This document shows positions 34,311 to 41,746 of a stretch of DNA of 64,000 nucleotides, in pieces; the first letter of the stretch is position 1; each line of letters opens with the position of its first letter. Under the pieces are notes generated by a model that was not told the DNA's origin, searched no databases, and saw only the letters and a list, made by a program, of their open reading frames with translations. Source of the stretch: Phytoactinopolyspora alkaliphila (GTDB lineage Bacteria > Actinomycetota > Actinomycetes > Jiangellales > Jiangellaceae); the NCBI RefSeq assembly GCF_010550695.1, contig NZ_JAAGOB010000005.1, positions 307,547 through 371,546 on the forward strand, written 5' to 3'. The translations under genes and the position numbers were made by a program.

Positions 34311-34640
34311 ACTCGGTAACCGTATCCAATCTGCCTTCGCCCGACGACGCGCTTGGTGGGACGAGAACCGGCATTACCCAGGCGATCACGTGGCGAACGC
34401 CGGTCGCCTGGCCTCGACGGCCTCACAGCAGCCGCAGCACCGGCGGGAGAAGACGTTGACACATGCGCGTCACATAGGCGACCGCGACGTAACGCGGCAT
34501 CCCTAGCGTCGTTCAACCGGCCAGTCCCAACCGGCTCACCGACGAGCAGGGGACACACCTGCCCGGCGCCACTGCCCCGGCACCGTCGCCGCCAGCGGCA
34601 GCGCCGGGACGGGACGACCATCTTCCCAGCGGAGGCGACG
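34311..34640. other. Gene-free region between thrE-like gene and narK remnant
   Basis: This 330-bp divergent intergenic region presumably once held the promoters of the exporter (leftwards) and the nitrate cluster (rightwards). GGAGG at 34631-34635, five bases before the narK' ATG, is the only clear signal. No coding frame with family sequence and no strong palindrome were seen. Confidence 0.5.
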
Positions 34641-35097
34641 ATGACGCAGACCCTGACCCGGGCAGAGATTCCAGCCGCCTGGAAGCGCGGCGGACGGTGG
34701 ATCGACCATTGGGATCCGAGGACGAGGAGTTCTGGGGAACACACCGGGCGGCGGGTAGCGCGCCGGACCTGATCGTGTCGATCTTCGCCGAGCACCTTGG
34801 CTTCTCGGTGTGGCTGCTCTGGAGCATCACGGCGACGATGCTCGTCGCGCACTACGGATTCGACTTCTCCGCGGCGCAGCTGTTCTTCCTCGTTGCCGTG
34901 CCCAACGTCGTCGGGTCCATGCTGCGGATTCCCTGCACCTTCGCGTGCCGAGGTTCGGCGGACGGAACCTCACCGTGATCAGTGCCACGCTTCTGCTGAT
35001 TCCCACGACGCTGTTGATCGTTGCCGTGAACAACGCGGCGACGCCGTACTGGGCCTTCGTCCTGATCGCGGCGACGGCGGGGTTCGGCGGGGGCAAC
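34641..35097 (+). pseudogene. narK: narK remnant: nitrate/nitrite MFS transporter, frameshifted and truncated
   Basis: An intact ribosome site and ATG start MTQTLTRAEIPAAWKRGGRW, as in actinomycete NarK. A lost base near 34717 breaks the frame. The next frame reads SEDEEFWG, SIFAEHLGFSVWLLWSITAT and FSAAQLFFLVAVPNVVGSML. A second lost base near 34944 moves the frame again to VPRFGGRNLTVISATLLLIP and YWAFVLIAATAGFGGGN. The homology stops at GGGN, where the gene is joined to a nirD fragment. Only about a third of the roughly 450-residue transporter remains, so it cannot be functional. Confidence 0.85.
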
Positions 35098-35207
35098 TGA
35101 TCGGTGGCGTCACCGATGCACAAGCAGGTCTTCGACCTGCGGACCGGCGTCTGCCTGGACGACGACGAGATGGCGGTGACGGTGTTCGCCACACGGGTTC
35201 GCGACGG
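35098..35207 (+). pseudogene. nirD: nirD remnant: 3' part of nitrite reductase small subunit
   Basis: A fragment of about 35 codons reads VASPMHKQVFDLRTGVCLDD and MAVTVFATRVRDG, the C-terminal Rieske-like end of NirD. Nothing of nirB or the first two thirds of nirD is present between it and narK', and the last residues are replaced by hemD-like sequence. It is a deletion remnant, not a gene. Confidence 0.8.
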
Positions 35208-35649
35208 CCCATCCGGGCCGCCGGCTGGTGGACGACTGGTCTCCCGCGTCCGAATCCTCGGCGGAGGTTCTCGACCACCTCCTGGAGCGGGACCTACGGG
35301 GTAAGCGGGTGGCCGTCCAGCTGCACGGCGAGCCGCTGCCCGACTTCACCAGCGCGCCGGCCGTGGCGAGCCTGCTGTCGCTGGCCACAAGGGCCGGACT
35401 GCACGACGAGGTTCTGGAAGCCTTCCGCGGCGACGTGATGGCGGCGTGCGGCTGCCCGGTGTCGTCGTGTCCCGAGCCGATCTCCTGGCCGCACTACATG
35501 GCAGCGGCACCGACGAGCACGCGGTCGAGATGGCGATCACCCGCTTGCGTGGCGTGCTGGGCGCCAGAGTGGTGCAGACCATGGTGAAACGGGGTTACCG
35601 GCTTGCGTACAAGCCGGAGTCCGTCGACGAGAATTACGGTGCGCAATGA
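35208..35649 (+). pseudogene. hemD remnant: uroporphyrinogen-III synthase/winged-helix fusion with internal deletions
   Basis: The pieces follow the order of the actinomycete HemD-regulator fusion. DDWSPASESSAEVLDHLLER and GKRVAVQLHGEPLPDF are joined directly to TSAPAVASLLSLATRAGL, so a middle part is missing. GDVMAAC then shifts frame near 35447 into VVVSRADLLAALHGSGTDEH, AVEMAITRLRGVLGARVVQ and MVKRGYRLAYKPE, the C-terminal winged helix, ending at 35649. In this gene family the protein is encoded with nitrite reductase, which needs siroheme. The last 67 codons could still be read as a free winged-helix peptide, but that is unlikely to matter. Confidence 0.78.
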
Positions 35650-35712
35650 CCGGCGCGACCCATACGGCCGGCATGGCCGCGTTGAGCCGGGGCCGGTGCA
35701 TGGTTTGAACCT

Positions 35713-35773
35713 CCTTTGCAATGCGCACAGATACGCAACACCCAGCGTTGCGTATCTGTGCGCATTGCAAAGG
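35713..35773. terminator. 27-bp perfect hairpin upstream of the sirohydrochlorin chelatase gene
   Basis: The arms 35713-35739 and 35747-35773 pair without mismatch (CCTTTGCAATGCGCACAGAT begins the left arm) around a 7-base loop. It lies between the hemD remnant and the chelatase gene, 75 bp before the latter's start. It could end transcription from the wreck or act as an upstream leader structure. Confidence 0.7.
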
Positions 35774-35847
35774 GGTTGGAGGGGTGTGGGTGGCCCGGCC
35801 AGGTGCTCGGTACGCCGGCCGAACGCGGATTGCGGGAGACTGAGCAG

Positions 35848-36525
35848 GTGACTGAGAACGCGCAGATGATCGCCGTGGCCCACGGCACTCGGGATCCCGA
35901 AGGACCGGCGGTGCTGGAAGAACTCCTTGTGCACGTCCGCCGGCGCCTCCCCGACGTGGACATCCAGATCGCCTACGTCGATGTCATCGGGCCGATGCTC
36001 GACGAGGTACTCGCCGGCGTGGGCGGCGCGCCCGTGGTGGTGCCGATGTTCCTGGCTTCTGGCTACCACGTGCGGGTCGACGTGCCTCGCGCGATCGAGA
36101 GCGCCGGGAGCGGTGCCGTGGTGACGGATGCACTCGGCCCCGACGACGCCGTGGTCGAGGCCGTCGCCGACCGGCTGAACGAAGCTGGCCAGAACCTGGA
36201 CGCCGTCGTGATGGCCGCGGCCGGCTCGGCCGACGAGAACGCGCTCGCCGAAGTGGAGGTAGCCGCCGCCAAGCTCTCCGGCTTGCTCGACCGGGACGTC
36301 GTGGCCGCGTACATCACCACGGCGACCCCCACCGTGGCGGACGCGGTAGGCCGCCTGCGTGCGGCCGGTCACCAGCGGATCGGGGTGGCGTCGTACCTGC
36401 TTGCCCCGGGACTGTTCCTGCGGCGGCTGGACGATGTCGGCGCGGACGTGGTCGCGCCGCCCATCGGTGTCCACCCTCGCGTCGTCGACGTCGTCGTGCG
36501 TCGTTATCACTCCGCCTCTCCATGA
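35848..36525 (+). CDS. Sirohydrochlorin chelatase / CbiX-like protein
   Basis: This 225-residue chelatase-fold protein inserts iron (siroheme) or cobalt (cobalamin) into sirohydrochlorin. Two related halves are visible. The first has MIAVAHGTRDPEGPAVLEEL with the metal-binding His and VVVPMFLASGYHVRVDVPRA. The second has DAVVMAAAGSADENALAEVE and IGVASYLLAPGLFLRRLDDV. The GTG at 35848 is the best start. In nitrite-assimilating actinomycetes this gene closes the narK-nirBD-hemD cluster. Here it alone is intact, which suggests another use, for example sulfite reductase siroheme. Its 3' end forms one arm of a hairpin. Confidence 0.85.
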   Translation: MTENAQMIAVAHGTRDPEGPAVLEELLVHVRRRLPDVDIQIAYVDVIGPMLDEVLAGVGGAPVVVPMFLASGYHVRVDVPRAIESAGSGAVVTDALGPDDAVVEAVADRLNEAGQNLDAVVMAAAGSADENALAEVEVAAAKLSGLLDRDVVAAYITTATPTVADAVGRLRAAGHQRIGVASYLLAPGLFLRRLDDVGADVVAPPIGVHPRVVDVVVRRYHSASP

Positions 36526-36577
36526 TCAGTGACGCTCGCCCCCTATGAGGGCGTAGTCGTCAATGATCATGGAGAGG
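36515..36577. terminator. Convergent-gene hairpin formed by both gene ends
   Basis: A 14-bp perfect stem (CCTCTCCATGATCA, 36515-36528, with 36564-36577) continues with short paired tracts to a small loop. The left arm contains the chelatase stop; the right arm contains the last codons and stop of the convergent DUF402 gene. A bidirectional terminator is the natural reading. Confidence 0.65.
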
Positions 36578-37063
36578 GCGGTGGAGCATGCTGAATCCGC
36601 TGGTCCGGGCGATCCGCTCCAGTTCGTCCAGTGCGCGCCGGGCATGAGCGGCGGCGGCGGGATCCCGCTGCGTGAAGCCGCTGGCGGCGAACTGGTCCTC
36701 GTCCAGGCGGAGGATGGTGGACCCGTCGGCCGACATCCACAGGTCCAGATAGAGATCCGCCACGACCACCGCACCGGCTTCGACCCGGGCCGGCCTCGTC
36801 ACGTCGCAGTACCACCCCTTGAGCGCGCCATCGTCGCCGTACACCTCTTTGATCGCGTACCAGCGATCACGCCAGTAGTGCTCGACGAAGGTGTCGCCGG
36901 GCCCGAAACTCACCCCCGCGAGCTCTTTGGCCGGGGTCCCGGACCACGGCGCGCGGATCACGATGTGCGTTCCGTCGTCGGAATCCACCACGCCGCGATA
37001 GGACGTGTTCGGCCGCGGTGCCTTGACGAGCTTGACCGTGATCGAGGCGCCGATGTCGAGCAC
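36560..37063 (-). CDS. DUF402-domain protein
   Basis: This protein of about 167 residues carries the DUF402 fold: GDTFVEHYWRDRWYAIKEVY, LKGWYCDVTRPARVEAGAVV and DLYLDLWMSADGSTILRLDE are its conserved strands, with a helical C-terminus. Related proteins include nucleoside di/triphosphate phosphatases and FAU-1-like RNA-binding proteins, so a phosphatase role is possible but unproven. The start is uncertain: GTG at 37063 or TTG at 37072. It lies about 20 bp after a small conserved gene on the same strand. Confidence 0.8.
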   Translation of the reverse strand: MLDIGASITVKLVKAPRPNTSYRGVVDSDDGTHIVIRAPWSGTPAKELAGVSFGPGDTFVEHYWRDRWYAIKEVYGDDGALKGWYCDVTRPARVEAGAVVVADLYLDLWMSADGSTILRLDEDQFAASGFTQRDPAAAAHARRALDELERIARTSGFSMLHRPLHDH

Positions 37064-37084
37064 GCCTGCCAATGGGACGGCCTG

Positions 37085-37270
37085 TCAGTCCGCTGCGGCG
37101 GAGAGTTTCATCCGCTCGTTCGGCGGCAGCGGTTCGTTGTGCACGACGACATCGAATTCTCCGCGTATCTCGATGCGCCGGCCGTCGCCGTCGGCGAGCT
37201 CTAATGCTTGCGCCCACACCGTGGGATTCACCTTGAATACGGCGACGTTCTTCGTCGAGTTTCGGGCCAC
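37085..37270 (-). CDS. Small conserved actinobacterial protein
   Basis: This 61-residue protein begins MARNSTKNVAVFKVNPTVWA and ends with a Lys/Glu-rich NERMKLSAAAD. The composition and even hydrophobic spacing suggest a small folded alpha/beta protein. I recognise no function. GTG start; probably cotranscribed with the DUF402 gene immediately downstream. Confidence 0.65.
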   Translation of the reverse strand: MARNSTKNVAVFKVNPTVWAQALELADGDGRRIEIRGEFDVVVHNEPLPPNERMKLSAAAD

Positions 37271-37418
37271 GGCTCAACGGTACTCTGCCGCGCCGAGAAT
37301 CGTCACTCGCGCCCCGCCGCAACGGTAGAAGCTTCCGCACGTCATCGAGGAGTTCGTGGCCCGTGTCACCCAGATCCTGCCACTGTCGACAGAGCCTTCC
37401 ACCGTTATCGCTCCAACG

Positions 37419-38639
37419 TCAGCGTGCGTTCGCGAGCACCCGGCTGAGCGCGCCGACGGCGAGATCGATTTCCTCCGGAGTCACCACCAGCGGCGGGGCC
37501 AGGCGGATGGTGGAGCCGTGAGTGTCTTTGGCGAGCACGCCCTCGGCCAGGAGCGCCTCACTGGCCTGGCGGCCGGTCATCAAGGCGGGGTCGATGTCGA
37601 TGCCTGCCCATAGGCCCCGTCCGCGTACAGCGAGCAGGCCGGCTCCCACCAGCGGACGCAGGCGGCTGAGAAGGTGCTCACCGAGTTCGGTGGCTCGTCG
37701 CTGCCATTCTCCGGTGCGGAGCATCGCCACGACGGCCCGGCCGGCAGCGCATGCCAGCGGGTTGCCGCCGAACGTGCTCCCGTGCTCGCCGGGATGGATC
37801 ACGCCGAGCACGCTGCTGTCGCCCACCACGGCGGAAACCGGGACAACCCCTCCGCCGAGCGCCTTGCCCAGCAAGTAGAGGTCGGGCACGACATCCTCGT
37901 GCTCACAGGCGAAGGTGGCACCCGTACGTCCGAGACCGGACTGGATCTCGTCCGCGATGAAGAGCAGCTCGCGGGCGTCGCACAGCTGGCGCACCTGCGA
38001 GAGATAGCCCGCGGGGGGCACCACGACCCCGGCCTCGCCCTGGATCGGCTCGATCAGGACCGCCACCGTGGTGTGGTCGATCGCGTCGGCCAGCGCCGTC
38101 GGATCCCCGTAGGGCACCACGGTGAAGCCGGGAGTGAACGGCCCGAAGTGGGTGCGGGCCACCGGGTCGGTGGAGAAACTGACGATGCTGACGGTGCGGC
38201 CGTGGAAGTTGCCGTCGGCGACGAGGATGGTGGCGCGATCTTCCGGGACCCCCTTGACCTCGTAGCCCCACTTGCGGGCTACCTTGATGGCCGTCTCGAC
38301 GGCCTCGGCGCCGGTGTTCATCGGTAGCACGAGTTCTTTGCCGGCCAGCTCACCGAGCTCCTGTGCGAAGGGGCCGAGGAGATCATGGTGGAAGGCCCGG
38401 CTGGTGAGCGTCACCCGATCGAGCTGTGTGCGGACCGCGTCGACGATGTCCGGGTGCCGGTGCCCGAAGTTCACGGCCGAGTATGCCGCGAGACAGTCGA
38501 GGTAGCGGCGTCCTTCAACGTCGCGGACCCACGCACCTTCGCCTTCGGTGATCACGACCGGCAGGGGATGATAGTTGTGCGCCGTGCTCCGCTCGGTGAG
38601 GGAGATGAGCTCCTCGGTACGGCCGGTCTGAATGGTCAT
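37419..38639 (-). CDS. rocD: Ornithine--oxo-acid transaminase
   Basis: This 406-residue class III aminotransferase uses PLP to convert ornithine and 2-oxoglutarate to glutamate semialdehyde and glutamate. AYSAVNFGHRHPDIV, MNTGAEAVETAIKVARKWGY, LIEPIQGEAGVVVPP, LFIADEIQSGLGRTG and LLGKALGGGVVPVSAVVGD (the PLP lysine) are all present. The ATG at 38639 has AAGGAG nine bases upstream. It lies 20 bp after ddaH, and the pair forms an arginine/ornithine catabolic operon opposite an Lrp-type regulator. Confidence 0.94.
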   Translation of the reverse strand: MTIQTGRTEELISLTERSTAHNYHPLPVVITEGEGAWVRDVEGRRYLDCLAAYSAVNFGHRHPDIVDAVRTQLDRVTLTSRAFHHDLLGPFAQELGELAGKELVLPMNTGAEAVETAIKVARKWGYEVKGVPEDRATILVADGNFHGRTVSIVSFSTDPVARTHFGPFTPGFTVVPYGDPTALADAIDHTTVAVLIEPIQGEAGVVVPPAGYLSQVRQLCDARELLFIADEIQSGLGRTGATFACEHEDVVPDLYLLGKALGGGVVPVSAVVGDSSVLGVIHPGEHGSTFGGNPLACAAGRAVVAMLRTGEWQRRATELGEHLLSRLRPLVGAGLLAVRGRGLWAGIDIDPALMTGRQASEALLAEGVLAKDTHGSTIRLAPPLVVTPEEIDLAVGALSRVLANAR

Positions 38640-38659
38640 GGGTGTGTGCTCCTTCGTGT

Positions 38660-39502
38660 TTACCGGTCGCCCGCCGTGCCGGCGGGGGTCGCCGTCGTCG
38701 CCCGGTGTAGTTCCAGGGTGGCGCATTTGACCCCGCCACCGCTCTTCAGTAGCTCAGAAACATCCACTGGTACGGGGACGTATCCGCGTTCGGCGATCTG
38801 GGCAGCCAGCTTCTCGGCCTGCCGGGCGAGGACCACGTGCGTGCCGTCGCTCACCGCGTTGAGGCCGAGCACCAAGGCGTCGTCGGCGGTGGCGATGATC
38901 GCCTCCGGGTACAGCGAGGCGAGTAGGCGCTGGCTGGAGTCCGAGAAGGCAGCCGGGTAATAGACGATGGTCCGGTCATCGAGGACGGCGAGGGCCGTGT
39001 CCAGGTGGTAGAAGCGAGGATCCACCAGGTGCAGCGGCGCGACCGGCACGTCGAAGACTTCGGCCAGTTCGGTGCATGCCGCGGGGCTGGTCCGGAATCC
39101 GCTGCCCGCGAGAATCCGCCGCCCGGTCCAGGCGAAGTCGCCCTCTCCTTCGTTGATCTCCCGGGGCATGCGGACGTCGACACCGTGGTCGGTGAGCCAG
39201 CGCCGGTGGGCGGGGGCCTCACCTGCCCGGCCGGGCGCACGGAATCGTGCTCCCAGTGCCCGTTCTCCGATGACGAGCGCACCGTTGGCGGTGAAAACCA
39301 TGTCCGGCATCCCGAGCAGCGGCTCGAGCACATCCACCCTGTGCCCGAGGCCCTCGTAGGTGCGCCGCAGGGCTCGCCATTGTGCGAGCGCGCGATCCGC
39401 ATCGACGGGCACCGACGGATCCATCCATGGATTGATCGAATGCTCGACCGCGAAGTGGACAGGTGGGCACATGAGGTAGCGCCGGCTGGCGACAGGAGTC
39501 AC
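38660..39502 (-). CDS. ddaH: Dimethylargininase / amidinotransferase-family hydrolase
   Basis: This 280-residue guanidine-modifying enzyme has the five-blade propeller fold. LMCPPVHFAVEHSINPWM opens the sequence, MPDMVFTANGALVIGE and EGEGDFAWTGRRILAG line the active site, FYHLDTALAVLDD holds the catalytic His, and GGGVKCATLEL near the end holds the nucleophile Cys260. It hydrolyses dimethylarginine (or a related guanidine) to citrulline and an amine. Pairing with rocD is typical of actinomycete arginine-catabolic operons. GTG start. Confidence 0.9.
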   Translation of the reverse strand: MTPVASRRYLMCPPVHFAVEHSINPWMDPSVPVDADRALAQWRALRRTYEGLGHRVDVLEPLLGMPDMVFTANGALVIGERALGARFRAPGRAGEAPAHRRWLTDHGVDVRMPREINEGEGDFAWTGRRILAGSGFRTSPAACTELAEVFDVPVAPLHLVDPRFYHLDTALAVLDDRTIVYYPAAFSDSSQRLLASLYPEAIIATADDALVLGLNAVSDGTHVVLARQAEKLAAQIAERGYVPVPVDVSELLKSGGGVKCATLELHRATTATPAGTAGDR

Positions 39503-39539
39503 ATTCTGACCCTAGATGGCGGAGGAGCCGCAACGCGAT

Positions 39540-39549
39540 ACATCGATGT
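39540..39549. promoter_or_regulatory. Short palindrome in the ddaH/lrp divergent promoter
   Basis: ACATCGATGT is a perfect 10-bp palindrome in the 134-bp region between ddaH and the Lrp-type gene, and could be a regulator half-site. The evidence is weak. Confidence 0.25.
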
Positions 39550-39636
39550 TGCCGCTGAGTAGCAGTTCATTGCGTCAGGCTCACGGAAGGCGTCGATATC
39601 TTGCGTCGCGGGCATGAACGCCGCGATGATCGGCTC

Positions 39637-40086
39637 ATGACACTCGACGACATCGACAGCCGGATCATCCGGGTGCTCACCACGGACGGCCGGGCCAGTT
39701 ACGGCACCATCGGCGCCGAGGTGAACCTGTCCGCCCCCGCGGTGAAACGGCGGGTCGATCGCTTACGTGCCCGCGGCGTCATCGCAGGGTTCACGGTCCG
39801 CGTGGATCCGGGCGCCACCGGGTGGGATACCGAGGCGTACGTCGAACTGTTCTGCAACCGCCGCACGTCCGGTGAGGAGATTCTTCGACGCGCGCAGACC
39901 TATCCCGAAGTGGTCGAGGCGTTCACGGTGACAGGCGACGCGGATGCCCTGCTGCATGTTTTCGCATCCGATATGCACCATTTCGAGCGAGTGCTCAGTG
40001 AGATCTCCGCGGAGCCTTTCGTGGCCCGGACACGCAGCGTTCTGGTGCTTTCTCCCTTACTTCGCCGGGAATTTCTCACTATGTAG
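39637..40086 (+). CDS. Lrp/AsnC-family transcriptional regulator
   Basis: This 149-residue regulator has an N-terminal helix-turn-helix (DDIDSRIIRVLTTDGRASYG, VNLSAPAVKRRVDRLRARGV). A C-terminal RAM domain follows (AYVELFCNRRTSGEEILRRA, VTGDADALLHVFASDMHHFE) that binds amino acids and builds octamers. The ATG at 39637 is chosen; the frame upstream is basic and not domain-like. It is divergent from ddaH-rocD and probably controls them in response to arginine or ornithine. Confidence 0.9.
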   Translation: MTLDDIDSRIIRVLTTDGRASYGTIGAEVNLSAPAVKRRVDRLRARGVIAGFTVRVDPGATGWDTEAYVELFCNRRTSGEEILRRAQTYPEVVEAFTVTGDADALLHVFASDMHHFERVLSEISAEPFVARTRSVLVLSPLLRREFLTM

Positions 40087-40278
40087 GATCGAGTTCGGCG
40101 GCGCGCTGAAGGTTCCGGCCAGCCCTCTCACCTCCCTCTACGAAATTACAGCCGTGTGTTTCGTCAAGTCGACACGCCGTGTGACTCTTGAGTTTCTTGG
40201 GTTTTGTGTTCCCTATTGTGACCGAAGTGGCTAGGCTCTTCTCCTGTGATGTCGGGCAACGGGGGAGGTTGGCCCAGG

Positions 40279-41709
40279 ATGGCGAGCGGGACTAGCGACG
40301 GGCGGCGGCGAGCGCGCGCCCCGTTCGCGAGTGCCGTTGCGGTCGTGTTCCTGGCGGCCGGGCTGGCATCCGCACACGCCGAGCCGACCCACCCGTCGCG
40401 ACAGGAGATCGACGACGCCCGGGTGGCGGAGCGCGCCGCCGGGGACGCGGTCGTGGCCGCCGAGTCGCGACTGGCCGCGATCAACGAGCAGGTCGACAAC
40501 GCACACATTGCAGCGGCGAAGGCGGTCGAGGCGTACAACGGCGCCAAGATCGCGCTCGCGGAGGCGGAAGAAGCCGACGAAGCTGCCCGCAGGAAGGCCC
40601 GGCTCTCCGCGGCCACGGCCGCGGAGGCGCAAGCAGTGCTCAGCCAGGTCGTCGCCGCGTCGTACCGACACGGCGGTGAGCTGGCCAAGTTCAGCATGGT
40701 CCTGCATGCCGAGGACGGGCGCACGCTCTTCGATGCCGCCGCGATGTTCAGGTCGGTCACCGACTCGCAAGCCGGTGCTTTCGCCCAGGCGGCCGAGGCG
40801 ACAGCGCAGGCCGAAGAGGACGCCGATCTGGCGCGCGCCGCCGTGCTTGAGCGCGAGCGCGCCACCGAGGCGGCGGAAGGCGCGCACGAGGAAGCACGGG
40901 CGCTGGTCGAAGCTGAGGAAGCGGCCTTCGCCGCAGCCGAGTTGGAACGCGAGGCCCTGATCGAGAATCTGGCCGAGGCGCGCGGCACCACCGTTGCGCT
41001 GGAGCGGGACCGGCAGCGGGCGATCGAGGAAGAGCGTGCCGCGGAACGCGAGCGTGACGCCCGCGAGGACGCCGACGACCCCGAGCCGACCGATCCTCCG
41101 AGGCAGCCCGACGACGAGCCCTCGCCCACACGCACACCGCGGGCTACGCCGAGCGAGCCGCCGTCCCCGCCGAGCGCCACTCCGACGCCCACATCCACCC
41201 CCAGCTCGACACCGACGCCGACGCCCACCCCCACCCGCACGTCGACGCCGACGCCCTCCTCAACGCCCAGCCCGACGCCCACCCGCACATCGACGCCGAC
41301 ACCGTCGCCGTCGCCCACCCCGACGAGTCCGCCCGACCCGCCGTCCGGAGCAGAGGCGGCCGTCGCGTATGCGTGGCAGCAGGTAGGCAAGCCCTACGAG
41401 TGGGGCGCGTCCGGCCCGAACTCGTTCGATTGCTCAGGGCTGACGATGCGGGCCTGGCAGGCAGGCGGCAAGAACCTGCCCCATTGGAGTGTCGCGCAGG
41501 CGGAGCGGGTCACCCGGGTCTCGTACGCGCAGATGGTCCCCGGCGACCTGATCTTCTGGTCCGACAACGGGCAGGCGTCCGGCGTTCACCACGTGGGCCT
41601 TTACATCGGCGGCGGGAAGATGATCCACGCGCCGCGCCCCGGGAAGGACGTCGAGGTGCAGAGCGTCTTCTACTGGCACGATCCCGCCTTCTACGGGCGG
41701 GTGCCCTGA
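40279..41709 (+). CDS. NlpC/P60 peptidoglycan endopeptidase with coiled coil and Pro/Thr-rich linker
   Basis: This secreted 476-residue cell-wall hydrolase has a signal peptide (APFASAVAVVFLAAGLASAHA). A long alanine/glutamate-rich coiled coil spans about residues 40-275, and a Pro/Thr/Ser linker about 280-360 (PTPTSTPSSTPTPTPTPT-type). The C-terminal NlpC/P60 domain has AYAWQQVGKPYEWGASG, DCSG (Cys385), HHVGLYIGGGKMIHAP and WHDPAF. Similar RipA-type enzymes cut the peptide stem during daughter-cell separation; the coiled coil usually inhibits or docks to an activator. The ATG at 40279 has GGGAGG upstream. The same stretch read backwards has a long false frame caused by the repeats. Confidence 0.93.
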   Translation: MASGTSDGRRRARAPFASAVAVVFLAAGLASAHAEPTHPSRQEIDDARVAERAAGDAVVAAESRLAAINEQVDNAHIAAAKAVEAYNGAKIALAEAEEADEAARRKARLSAATAAEAQAVLSQVVAASYRHGGELAKFSMVLHAEDGRTLFDAAAMFRSVTDSQAGAFAQAAEATAQAEEDADLARAAVLERERATEAAEGAHEEARALVEAEEAAFAAAELEREALIENLAEARGTTVALERDRQRAIEEERAAERERDAREDADDPEPTDPPRQPDDEPSPTRTPRATPSEPPSPPSATPTPTSTPSSTPTPTPTPTRTSTPTPSSTPSPTPTRTSTPTPSPSPTPTSPPDPPSGAEAAVAYAWQQVGKPYEWGASGPNSFDCSGLTMRAWQAGGKNLPHWSVAQAERVTRVSYAQMVPGDLIFWSDNGQASGVHHVGLYIGGGKMIHAPRPGKDVEVQSVFYWHDPAFYGRVP

Positions 41710-41746
41710 CCCGCGCGTCGGGATGCGGACGTAGCAGGCACGGGCG

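Noticed and set aside
34697-35100. Short hydrophobic frames as new small membrane proteins
   Set aside because: Joined across frames they read as NarK; they are pieces of a pseudogene rather than independent genes.
35446-35649. 67-codon winged-helix frame as an independent regulator
   Set aside because: It matches only the C-terminal end of the HemD fusion and follows a deletion joint with no ribosome site of its own.
40087-40278. A ydaO-type (c-di-AMP) riboswitch before the NlpC/P60 gene, common in actinomycetes
   Set aside because: The conserved riboswitch core sequences are not visible in this 190-bp leader.
40164-41390. 408-codon open frame antisense to the NlpC/P60 gene, rich in Gly/Val/Ser repeats
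   Set aside because: It mirrors the coiled coil and Pro/Thr linker of a well-supported gene; GC-rich repeats keep the reverse frame open. No domain or ribosome site.
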